Below, in pieces: positions 10,897-21,790 of a DNA stretch of 64,000 bases (its first letter is position 1; each line of letters begins with the position of its first letter). The translations under genes and the position numbers were made by a program. Source of the DNA: Lycocorax pyrrhopterus obiensis (lineage: Eukaryota > Chordata > Aves > Passeriformes > Paradisaeidae); contig JACSVZ010000037.1 in assembly GCA_014706295.1 (NCBI GenBank), positions 3,286,001 to 3,350,000 of the forward strand, written 5' to 3'. Under the pieces are notes generated by a model. It had not been told where the DNA came from, made no database searches, and worked only from the letters and a program-made list of their open reading frames with translations.

Positions 10897-13120
10897 GTAA
10901 ATTGGTTTTGTGTGCCCAAGTTTTCTGTTTGTTTGGGTTTATTTTCCTGGGGTAGTTGGACTCCCAGAAGTTTCTTTTCCACCAAGCAGCGCAGGAGGGA
11001 GGAGGCTGTTGTTGAGTCAGTGTTTGTCAAATGTTATTATGTCTCTGATTTATTATGTAAGTATGGTGTAGCTTTGGTTTAACCTCTTTTAACCTTAGGA
11101 GGAGATCCCTTAGCAGCAGAGAGGTTTGATACAGCGAACAGCTCCTTACCATTCCAAACTGATTTTCCATCAGAAAACGTAAGAACGTTCCACTTAATGG
11201 AATCGTGGAATCATGGAATGGTTTGGGTTGGAAGGGACCTTAAAGACCATGGAATTCCAACCCCCAGTGAAGGAGAAGCTCTGCCCCGCTCTGCCGGGGT
11301 GACCTGGGCAGCTTTACCCAGTGAAGTGTGATGTATTTTTAACATCACAGCATCGTAGTTAAAAGTCGGAGAGACTTCCTTGCTTTTGTGGTGACGATAC
11401 AACTTCTGTGAGTGTTTTCTTTTGTTAATGTGTTCTGGCCAGAGCTGTCTGCTGGTTTGAGAGCTGGGCAGAGCTTTTCTCATGCTCCTGCTCCTGGAAA
11501 ATTCTGCCTTTTAAGCGCAATCCCTTTCTCCCAAAGGCCACCTCTTGCCCAGGTCTGTGTCCTCCTTCCTCTGCTGCCGCTCTCTGTCCGCACGTTACAG
11601 CACCCAGCCCCCCAACACCAGCGGGGCCCAGCCCCAGCAGTGGCACACGCTGGACCCTGAGCTGGAGGAGATCCTGATTCCCAGGAAACTCTCCATCAGC
11701 CCCTTGGAGAGCTGGCTGACAGTGAGGTACTCCCTGCCCAAAGCTGAGGGTGCTCAGGAAGAAGCGAGCCCCCGTGAGACCCCGCAGCCGTCCGAGTGTC
11801 CCCCTCCTGCTGGGACGAGGGATGTGGGGGAAGGAGAGGGAGCCCTGGGCAACAGAGTGCAGTGCAGGAATGTGCTGAAGATCCGCAGGAGGAAAATGAA
11901 CAGGCACAAGTACAAGAAGCTGATCAAGAGGAGGAAGTTCATCCGCAGGAGGATAAAGGAGGGGCGCAAGAGGAGGCGTCAGGTGAGCTCGGGGGAGGGG
12001 GAGTTCCCTGACAGAAATGTGCCCACACATCAAACCAGCCTCTGTTTAAGTGCTGGATGATGGATTTAAGTGGATTTGGGGGAAAATGAGCATGAATGAA
12101 TTCAGCATTTAGCCACAAGCTGTGCCAGGGGAGGGTCAGGTTGGCCATCAGGAGGAATTTCTCCGTGGAAAGGGTGGTCAGGCGTTGGAAGGGGCTGGCC
12201 AGGGAGGTGGTGGATTCACCCTGGAGGTGTCCAAGGAATGCCTGGATGTGGCACTCAGTGCTGGGTGACGGGGTGGACATCAGTCGCAGCTGGACTCAAT
12301 GATCTTGGAGATCTTTCCCAACCTCAGTGATTCTGTGATTCCAAACATAAATGTGGTAATTGCTGGGCATAATTTTTCTTCCATGACAGTAATTTACAGA
12401 TAGGTGTGATTAATGGAGTTGAACTTCAGCATTTGTGTGAAGGATGAACTCATGTGTCTACCCTGGATCAGGGAGACTGGTTTAATCTTCATTTCTTTCC
12501 TTTCTTGACAACATCCTTAGGTGCTTCCAAATCTGTTTTTCTAGATAGAAGCCTTTTACTTCCTTTAATGGAAGGAAGTGAGGGAAGGCATGGGGGTTTG
12601 TTCAAGCTGGGGATGTTCTCCTTCAGCACAGCCTTTCCTGGGATATAATTTAGTTCATTCTCTAGGAATTCTCACCTTGCCCAGATGCAAATTGGGGTTA
12701 ATTGTAATTCCACTGCTTGAGATTTGTAGGAGGCAGTGTTGAACACTGTAAAATCCTCTTATTTCCCTTACCATTTCATTGTCCACCTTCTCAGTTTTCC
12801 TTGCACAGAACTTTTAAAACGATACTACCAAGATCCTTGTGCTTTTTAATGTCTTCTGTTGTATTTTCTGCAGTAAGATCAAATATTTTGACACTTAAAC
12901 CCTTTGTTTCCTTTGTGTGTGTTACACCTACATTGTCCTTGGGATGTGTGGGCAGTGGGTGTTGCTTCTGAGCTATGTTACCATTTTTTTTCCCTTTTTT
13001 TTCCTGTTTTAGATAAAATTTGAGAAAGATTTGGAGCGCATCTGGAAAAGAGCTGGCTTGAAAAGTGCTCCTGCAGGGTGGCAAACCCCCAAGATCTACC
13101 TGAGGAGTTCCAAGCGATAA
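10845..13120 (+). CDS. AURKAIP1: Aurora kinase A-interacting protein 1 / mitochondrial small-subunit protein mS38
   Basis: Coding exons are 10845-10896, 11537-11982 and 13013-13120 (TAA); total 606 nt, 201 residues, close to the mammalian length (about 199). The start is the ATG at 10845 because [14 protein letters not shown] resembles the mammalian amphipathic N-terminus and its phase-1 donor fits the acceptor at 11536. Residues 1 to about 40 look like a mitochondrial targeting sequence (Arg/Ser-rich, no acids, RSLSARYST). A central stretch [20 protein letters not shown] is family-specific. From about residue 125 ([20 protein letters not shown]) to the C-terminus lies the very basic mS38/COX24 domain that contacts 12S rRNA in the small mitoribosomal subunit; it ends with [10 protein letters not shown]. 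The alternative name reflects reported binding to Aurora A kinase. MXRA8 and DVL1 follow on the same strand, as in human. Confidence 0.95.
11203..11325 (-). mobile_element. CR1-derived fragment in AURKAIP1 intron
   Basis: Minus-strand CR1 tail: the order AATCATGGAATGGTTTGGG, TTGGAAGGGACCTTAAAGA, CCATGGAATTCCAACCCCC is the complement of the end of a CR1 3' UTR. Strongly truncated. Confidence 0.75.
12110..12345 (+). mobile_element. CR1 LINE 3' end in AURKAIP1 intron
   Basis: Sense CR1 3' UTR with, in order, CAGGGGAGGGTCAGGTTGG, CATCAGGAGGAATTTCTCC, AAGGGGCTGGCCAGGGAGG, TGGAGGTGTCCAAGGAATG, ACTCAATGATCTTGGAGAT and the terminal CAGTGATTCTGTGATTC. It has the complete 3' end and is the best-preserved small copy in the window. 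Confidence 0.9.
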
Positions 13121-13170
13121 AAAACACCTGTCATAAATTTTAACCTGTAATTGTAATTAAAAAAAAATAT
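13121..13170 (+). terminator. AURKAIP1: AURKAIP1 3' UTR with variant poly(A) signal
   Basis: An ATTAAA at 13156-13161 lies only 36 nt past the stop, followed by an A-run and T-rich sequence, so the 3' UTR may be very short. A canonical AATAAA at 13644-13649 could serve a longer form. Which is used cannot be judged from sequence. Confidence 0.5.
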
Positions 13171-14134
13171 TTAAGTATGTTGATGACATTTAACCTTTTT
13201 CTGATTGTGATGAACATAGTAGGAAGGAGTTTTCCAAGGGAAAAGCTGGCAGCTTTTCCTCCCCAAAGGAGAGGTGTGAGCTCTTTTCTGGTGGCTTGGC
13301 ACTGCTGTCCTGTGGTCGATTTCTGAAGTCCCTCTTTAAGATGAGACTGAACCTAAGAACAATCAGGTGGGGGAGATGGGATCAGTGAAAGAATTCCCAT
13401 TGTATATATGGCACAAACCTTTGGAAAAGTTCTTTTCTAAGCTGCATTCTTTCACAGCCTTACTGCAGAAAGGCTGGGGTTTTCCTAAGAGCTGTGGTGG
13501 GATGGGAAATGGATCAGAATTCCATGGAATGTACCTGCAGGAGCTTTTGTTGTCTCTTACCTGGAGCCTTGGTGTGCACGTGCCTTGGGCATTGCATGAG
13601 CATCCTTGAAAGGCACATTTATTTTTGTGTTCTATTTTGTGCTAATAAAAAATGGTTATTTTTGTCTTTGATTGACCCCTGTCATGTAGAACATCCAGAT
13701 ATTGGTCAAAGAAGAAGCTCAGAGCTAATTATTCATTAACTACAAAAACTTCTGTGCCTGAGACAACCCTGATACAATCAGCTGGTTTTGCATGGTTGAA
13801 GAGAGTCGTGAAAGCTGTGAAAAATACAGGTGTTTAAAATAAACCCTGAGAGAGGACTTTTTATCTGGGCTCTGGTTTGGGTTCTGCTTTTCTTTTTGGG
13901 GTTTGAGGCAGTTCTGGGTGGTTTAGTGTGATTTAACTTTTGTATTTTGGCAAAGAGATGGGGTGGACTGAGGGGGAAAAGAATGAGCTCCTTCAGGCTG
14001 GTCATTGTGGGAAACTGCCTGAAAATGATTCCCTTTTTTCTGCTAGGAGAGAATAAACTGAAAGGGAGGAAAATAATCTCTGGAAGTCATTGCTCTGAGG
14101 TGCAGTTTAATCTGGCTGCAGGAAGGACATCCTG

Positions 14135-14210
14135 AGCCACAGCTTCTCTGGGCAACCTGTGCCTCAGCACCCTCACAGGCAAGAATTCCTTCCTAACATC
14201 TTAAATCTCT
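14135..14210 (-). mobile_element. Short CR1 remnant
   Basis: The minus-strand CR1 segment CTTCTCTGGGCAACCTGTGC, CTCAGCACCCTCACAGG, AAGAATTCCTTCCTAACATC is clear, but flanks are not. Old and truncated at both ends. Confidence 0.65.
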
Positions 14211-16279
14211 CAGGATTTGTGTTTTCCTTGTGGAAAAACTGTTTTACAAGGCACTAATCAGGTTTTACATCCCAGGGCTGTGTCAGCTTCCTTTAATGTT
14301 CTTGACCACAGGATGTAATTTCAGACTCTCAGAGAGGAAAACTGCCCCTGCTTTTCTGTAGAGGGAGCACGAGGCCAGGATATACTCACAAAGCTTTATT
14401 AGGAGCTGCTCTTCCTCTCCAAAATATCTGCATCCCACTGAATCTGCACACTTAGTGAAGGTTTATGTGCATATGTAGCTGTGGTAACAGAAAAAAGGCT
14501 GCAAACAGGAAAACTTTGACTTTAAAATTCCCAAAATGTTGAAGATTTCTATTATTTTGCTGTTCTGGGAGGAAACGGTTGAAAGCCAGACAAATTCATG
14601 CTGTTTATTACAGAGCTTGGAGATAACTGGTGGGGTGGTGATTTTATGTCACTCATTGGGCTGGAAAGGTCCCTCAAAACTGGAATATAAACCGAATTTG
14701 TCTCATGTCTAATTCCTGGATTGCATGCACTTCACTGCAGGCAGCAAACTCAGCTGAACAGAACAAGTTTAGGAGTTTTCTCACAGTGATCAGGTTTGTG
14801 CTGGAATGAGTTGGCTCTAAAGTAGGAGATCAGCTGACTTGGGATGAAAACTCTGAATTTTGTTTCTCTGAACCAAATCCCATTGCAAATGTGGAGGGTG
14901 TTGCCCCATTTTGGAAGGGTCAGAGCCCAGCAATGTGGTGGCAGTGGCAAAAATTCCATTTCTTTTTCATGTTAGCAAGTAATAGTTCCTGACAAACAGG
15001 ATTTTGGTTGTTTCCTTGACCTGGAGAGCAATGATTCTTACCAGAGTAAGACTTAAATACATTTTAAGAGTCTTCTCTAGAAAATGTGGTGTTCAATGAC
15101 ATCAGCATGGATTCTTGAAGTTTTTTAGAGTCTGCTGGACATAAATAAGTTATTTCAGCCACAAATGAATCCAGTTTAACTTAAAAATACCTTACAGCTG
15201 AGAATCAGGCCTGATTGTGTATGGGAAAGGGAGCAATGTGAAACAACTGCTTCCTGCAGCTTTTTCCTAAAAGCCTGGCTCAACTTCCAGTACTTTATAT
15301 AACTAGAAAATTGCCTGGTGCTCCACGGTGGTAGAGATGAGGTGTTGGAAATGATAGGAGACTTTTAGGATTAAAGCAGAAGCAGATTTATGATACTGAC
15401 GGGGAGTACAAAATCAATTCCAGCTTTTTATAAAATAGCAACCTTTCTATTTCACTGCAAATCAGGAAGTTTGGTCCCTTTGGGAACAAGGATTGAAACC
15501 CAAACGGGTGGAAAGTAGAAACATTTAAATTGTGTATAAATTGCAGCAGATCAGCAATTGATGCCTGAGTTAACCCTGTGATGGTCTGGGGTGTGCAGAA
15601 GAGATTTCAGCTCCCTGGCAGCCACTCTCCAGCTCTCCAGAGGAACGTTTTTGGATGTTGCCTCCTCTAGTTTTGGCTCACTTCACATTAATTCAATTCC
15701 AGTCTGAGTTCATCATGGGAAAAGGGAAAGTCCAGCAGACTACTGGTCTTGGTTAAAAGCAACTGGTGCCTATTTAGAGCACAAAAAGCTGTTCCTTCCC
15801 TTTGGGAATGTTGTGCTTGCCCTGCAGAGCCTGGTGGATGGGCTGGGAGCTGTTAGAGCAGCCCTGAGGTGATGCAGACAGTGAGTCTGAGCTCAGGGAT
15901 GCCCTCTCCGTGTCCCTGGCACGGGCAGGAGCCACGTGGAGAGGAAATGGGGTGGGATGTAATGATGGCTTCTCCTGCTCCAGAAACCAGCCCGGAGCTG
16001 ATTCAAACCAGGAGCTGCACAGGTTGCAAAGGCACCAGAGGGAAAATCCACTGCTCTGAATTGAGGCTGGTTGTAGGCAGGAAAAAGGTTTGAGAATCCT
16101 TAAATCCTAAAGCACGTGGTGCAGACTAAAAGGATTTATTCCCAGTGTTTTCAAGGATGATTTCATGGGAGCAGGCACACATGTGCTGTAGGATGCCCCT
16201 GGCTGCACACAACTGGAGCAGCAAAAAGAGAAATATTCTTCATGTTGTATTGGCTCCTGATAGCTGGTGTGCCTAAAAC

Positions 16280-16455
16280 CTGGTTTTTTTGGAGTATGGG
16301 GTTTTTTTGTTGGGGGTTTTTTTTTTTGTGTGTGTGTGTGGTTTATTTCTATTTGGGGTTTTGTTTGTTGTTGTTTGTGGGGTTTTTGTTTGCTTTGGGT
16401 TTGGGGTTTTTTTTGTTTGTTTGATTGGTTGGTTTTGTTTTGGGGTTTTTTAACA
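16280..16455 (+). repeat. Low-complexity G/T-rich stretch
   Basis: GTTTTT and TTGTTTG runs with a short (GT)n tract. Both strands stay open for 60-150 codons (Phe/Gly-rich on +, Lys/Gln/Pro-rich on -), which is a composition artefact. Confidence 0.85.
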
Positions 16456-18596
16456 TCAGAGGGAGAGGACAGGGGTGATGCCTCCTCCTTTTGCTGCTGG
16501 AGGATTTCTCTGCAAAAAATCCCAAGTTGTTCTGATGTCTTTATTGTGGGAACTGTTCTTTCTTCCATTAATGAACTCCAGTCTCAAGAAGGAGTAAATC
16601 AGCCCATGTCAGGGGATGTTTGTGAGCATTTGGTGCACAAAACACCTTTCAGGGCATTGAAAGGACCTGACAACCATTGCCTAATAACTCCTGAGCAGGA
16701 ACAGTGGGCACCTTTACTCTGGTGAGCTCATGCCCTGTTAAATGGGGCACTTTCATGTGAAAAACCAAAATGTTGGTGTACATTGGCTCCAGGAGCTCTG
16801 ACCTGCTCCTTCTCAAATCCTGGAGCCAGCTCTGCTTTGGTGGGACTGATCCCTGATCCAAGGGTTCCAAATTTAACAAACCAGGCTTGTTCCCACCAGC
16901 TGAAAACCTGGCTGAGGTGATGTGACTGATCTCACAAACAGCACCTGTGGGGCTGCCTCAAATGCCATCTTTTCTTTTCACCATTCATGCTGCTCTGCTC
17001 TGTTTTCCAGGAAAACATCCTGGTTTGGGGTCATTTGGGCTGAACCTCTCCAAAAATAACAGCACTCTGTACCCAGCCCAGAGCATTTGCAGAGCTGAAA
17101 TTGGTTTGAAAAGTGGGGGGTTTTTGGGTTTTTTCCTGCTGCTTTTTAAAGAAATAAATAAAAATATCAATAACTGTAGCTCCTGTAAACACCTGAGGTA
17201 GCTTGGAGCAAACACAGGGTGCTGGTTTTCCTGTGGAAAGATCCATTCTTGCTTGGCTTTCCCTATAAAACAGAGGAACAAATCTGAAACAAGGAGTTCT
17301 ATGAGTCAGAGAATTTAAGAAAACCATCTGACACATCACTTTTGTGTCAAATCCCTGATTTAGGGAATTTTTTAGTCTTGCTCCCTGCATGGGCACTAAG
17401 AAATACAAAACTGAGCCTTGTCCCCCTTGAATGTAGCTGGAATTTTCTGCAAAATAATGGGAGGAAGGAGGAGTTTGAATGGACAGTGGGACAATATAAC
17501 TGTAGGTGCCTTGACAAGGCTAAATGGAAGTGGCTAAAATTTTGTTTGAAGTAGGAAACATGAAATATTTTTTAAAAAAATGAGGTTTCTTTACTTGTTC
17601 AGTAACCAAGGCTTGGTGCTGCTCAGGCAGGTGTTGTGCTGAGGGAATGTCACTGCTTTTGGTGTGTCCAGGTCTGGAGAAAACCACTCCTGGAGTCTCT
17701 CAGCAGCTGGAACACTTCAGAATCCCTTTCCCACTTGTAAAGTGATTGGTGCTAAGACAAAGATGTGGAGTTGTGAGCAAGGAGTTGGCACAGCAGGTAA
17801 AAAAAATGAATACTTTGGGATTTTTGTGTTTTAAGGGAATTAGCTCATGGTAGGATGATCTGGCTGAGCTTTATCCGCAGCCAGTGAGGAACTGGTTAAA
17901 GCTGAAGGAAAAAAGAGGTGGAAGAAATGGAGTTAAGAGTCAGCGAAGTGTGAGCAGCACCACGTTACTCAGCAGCCTCGCTGCCTGGGTGAGTCAGGGC
18001 TGTTTCCTCAGGGATGCAGGGTTTTCCCTGCTGTCAGCACTGGCACAGCCAGGCCAGGATGGCACAACCAGCTGGAACCTGCCCAGCATCACCAGGTACA
18101 TCCCCAGGGTAAATCTGAGCAGCCTTTGGGTTACTCAGACTGTTTGAGTTGTTGCATCTGGAGTTTATCTGTGGCTTTCCCCAGGTCTGAGTGGGCACCT
18201 CCAGAGGACTCTCCCTGCCTGATTTCACTCTCCCTGTGATGCTGGAGAATATCCTGTGTTATTCTTGGCCTCCTGCCATCCCTGAGGACTCCTGTAGGCC
18301 CATCGGAAGGTAGGGCAGGGATAAATGTGTCCTGCTTGCTGATAACATCATCCCTTGGGGAAGGGAAGGCAGGAAAACTTTCTCTCACCAGTAATTTATG
18401 CAAAAAGCTGGGACTGTGGAAAAAAAAAAAAAAGAGTGGAAAATAACAATATCTGTGCCTTGGATGGCAACACCTTCTCCTGGAGTGATTTCTGATTGTG
18501 GAAAGGGGAGCAAAGGAAAATGTGGCTTCCAGTGTAGGAACAGCTCCTTCTGGAGTGGGGATGCCAGGATAAAGTCACCTGAACTTTTCCACATTG

Positions 18597-18745
18597 TTCT
18601 GAGGGAGAAATAGGGATTTCCACAGTTCTGAGGGAGAAATATGGATTTCCACAATTCTGAGGGAGGAATACGGATTTCCACAGTGTTCTGAGGGAGAAAT
18701 ATGCATTTCCACGTTGTTCTGAGGGAGAAATAAGCATTTCCACAT
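18597..18745 (+). repeat. 29-31-bp minisatellite, 5 copies
   Basis: Five units of TTCTGAGGGAGAAATAxGGATTTCCACAG at 18597, 18626, 18655, 18686 and 18717; the later units are 2 bp longer. Confidence 0.92.
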
Positions 18746-21315
18746 GTGATGTCATCCCCAAAGTGGAGTGGGAACTCTCACTTGCTTTCTAAAGGAGGCA
18801 AAGCAAGCAGCACCCTGGGATTTTTTAGCTAAAATTATGGTTGCCAGAGTCCTCTTGGGTTAATCCTGTGCAAATACACTTTTCACACAGACTGCCCTTA
18901 AAAGCTGACCAGGCTCCATGTTTATGTGTCTAAATTTGGCAGCAGGATTATGTTGCATTATGGAAAGCAACCTCCTTTCGCCCAAAGTATTTTTATTTTT
19001 AATGAAACGGCCTGCAAACCTGAGGTAAATAACACAACTCTGGGAGGCACCTTTGAGCACCCTCTTCAGAACCAACCCATTAATTTTTCCACTCTTTTCC
19101 CAGTCATTTCTGATCTCAAAATAAGCTGGTGTGCCTGGAATCCCACTGCTTAATTATTTTAGGCGGGTGCAATGGATGGGCTGCAATTAGTGTGAGGAGT
19201 GGAGCTTCCCCTCAAAACCTCCTGGTACCCAGAGCTCTGTTCCCACGTGCAGAGAGGCCAAAAGCTGTGGTTTGAGGCACAGTGCTGGTGGCCAGAAAGG
19301 GGACACAAAATGTCAGCTCTCAGCTCCTGAGGACTCCCAGAATCTTCTCGTTCCTCACAGGAACAAGCAGTGCTGGGTGCTTGTGGTTTGAGCTTTTTCC
19401 CAGGTTAGGGAAAGCTGCCTTAGTGCTGCTGCCTGCAGGAGGAGTGAAATTCAGTTTGTGCTGTGCTCGTGGTCAGGGCTGTGCTGTGTCAGCCTGCTCC
19501 AGGGGCTTGGGAGTGACCTGGAATACTGCACAGTGAAGCAGGATTTTTGAACACGCTTTTTCAGCCCACTTGCTTCTCCCCTCTCTCCCCCAGAGCTTTA
19601 TGTAGGATGAACAACTTCCATGTAAAGTGCCTCAAAAATCTGGAATGAAAGAGGGTGCAAAGTCCATGCCCCTTTAGACACAGAACCCAGGTTTGGTGCC
19701 TTTTCCCTGGAACTCAGAAAGTGGATGAGGAACAGCCAGGAGCTGCTGCTTTCTCCCACATTTCTGGAGACAAGCACAGTTCAAAGGAGTGATTTGATGC
19801 CTCAGTCATTTCCTCCTGAGCCTCGGTGCTGTCTGCCAGCTGCCAAATTGGACCAGGACTGGGGATCCATCCCCTAGAGCGCAGCCTGATGGATTCATTG
19901 CGGATTTGGGAAAGCTGAGATGCTCCAGAACCACATGGCAGTGAGTCAGTCCCGTGTCACGGGTTGGACACTCTTCTGTCTCAGGCACTCCAGGTTCAAA
20001 AGTTGATTTTGGAGGATCATTTGTAAAGATCTAGAAGGTTTAGTTGCAAGTGGCCCTGAAAAAATCCCTATTTCCTAGGAAAATCCAGTTGCTGGCTGCT
20101 GTGAACTTCAGGGGAGGATCAACAGATGCAGATAAATGAACAGAGCCACTCCTGGAGTTCTGATTGCTGCAACTCCAATTCAGAGCTGCAGATTTTTCCA
20201 TCCCCTCACGGTTCATGGAGGGATTTTGAGCTCATACCTGCTTTTTCTTTAACACTGTGTGTTGAAGACACTGCTGGCTCTCAGAATAGACGGGGAGATG
20301 AGTACTTAATAATTTAAATGAAATAAAAGTTAGAAAATATCATTTCACTGGGGAAAAGAAGCAGCAGGTAGGAATGACTCCTGTTTGCCCTAGGGAATGG
20401 GAATACTGGGGAGATCTGAGAGGCAAGAGGGATGAAACAGGGGCATTGGAAAGTTAAAATCAGGATTCTGCCCAAATTCTGCCCAGGCTGCTGTGCAGCT
20501 GGTCCAGGCTCTGCTCCCAATTCTGCCACTGCTCTGCTCGGTGAGTTTGGGTGACTCATTTCCTTCTGTGTTCCATGGCTCCCTCCTGCTCCTGTCTGTT
20601 TAGATTCCAAATTTTTCCTACCAGAAGCTGCCTGTGCTGTGTGGGACAGACCCAAGTGTGCTGTGACCAAGAGAGAGCCTTGCACACGTGAATGAGGGAC
20701 CAGAAAACACATTTCATGTGATTTTGTCTATTTTTTAACAGCATTTAAATTGAAACAATCATAGCAAGTACTTAACATTAATTTTTTTCAACTAAATTAT
20801 TTTTATAGAGAACTGATTCTTCAGATTTACCTTCTTACAGTTTGGTCATGCCAAAAATATTAAACTTAAGAGAAAACTATAATTTATACCTGCTCTGTGG
20901 GTGTCAGTGAGGTGCTGCTTTTTGTCTCTGTTTCCATCCCTGTTGTTTTCCCATTTCTCCTTGGGCAGTTGTTTTTTTTTTGGGTAGCTTCTGTCTGGAA
21001 TTAAAAAAAAAAAAAGAAAAAGAAAATCAGTGTTGGTTTCCTGGGCAATTTCTCTGTTTTTGTAACTGGTTTCTATTAATGGTTTTGAGATGAATCCCAG
21101 GAATCTGAAGCTTTTCAGCCAAAGGGGGTGTTTAAATATTGTGCCATCCAAGGGCGCTGGAATCCAGGAGCCAGGGAGCTTTTGGAGATGCCTTGTGGGT
21201 GCAGACAGAGCTCTGTGACCTGCTCCAAGGACAGCAGCGCTGAAAGAACACACAAACACATGGATTAATGGGAATAATCCATGCAGCTGGAAAACTCTGG
21301 ATGCTGCAGTTTAAG

Positions 21316-21790
21316 TCCTCACTTGGGCACATCCAGGTCTGTCCCAGACAATCTGCACAGCTCCGTGTGTTCAGCAGATCAAAACCCTCTCAGCATTTCC
21401 ATCTGACTAAATTCCTGCATTCCTGGACATCCATATTAATGAATTTCTGCTCCTTGGGCACTCAGGGAAGTGGAGCTTCCAGCTGGAGATCCAAGGCAGG
21501 AGGAAGTTGAGGAGCTGCCTGCAAAGGACAGCCCCCAGACCCTGGTGCTGTTCCTATTTCTCTGGTTTTGCTTCAAAATGAAGCCTCAGTTGCATCAGGG
21601 GAAGGTCAGGTCGGACATCAGGAGGAATTTCCCCGTGGAAAGGGTTGTTAAACATGGGAATTGCTGCCCAGGGAGGTTTGGGGTCCCCATCTCTGGAGGT
21701 GTCCCAGGAACACTCAGAACTCTGGGGCTCAGTCACAGCTTGGACTCTGACCCTGGAGGTCTTTTCCAACCTCAACGATTTTGGGATTGA
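21316..21790 (+). mobile_element. Composite interspersed repeat with CR1 tail, copy A
   Basis: The first 270 bp (from CACTTGGGCACATCCAGG to about 21585) is not recognisable CR1 3' UTR to me; the rest (GGGAAGGTCAGGTCGGACAT, GGGTTGTTAAACATGGGAA, GTCTTTTCCAACCTCAACGA) is CR1 3' end. The whole unit recurs at 31863-32350 in the same head-to-tail order, so head and tail moved together. The head may be a more internal CR1 part, an LTR piece or a SINE-like head. Confidence 0.8.

Noticed and set aside
11545..11660. AURKAIP1 translation starting at the open frame of the main exon (TTG at 11545)
   Set aside because: There is no ATG at that place; splicing from the ATG exon at 10845-10896 gives the proper mitochondrial N-terminus.
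16107..16725. Phe/Gly-rich (+) and Lys/Gln/Pro-rich (-) frames
   Set aside because: Generated by the low-complexity GT-rich stretch.
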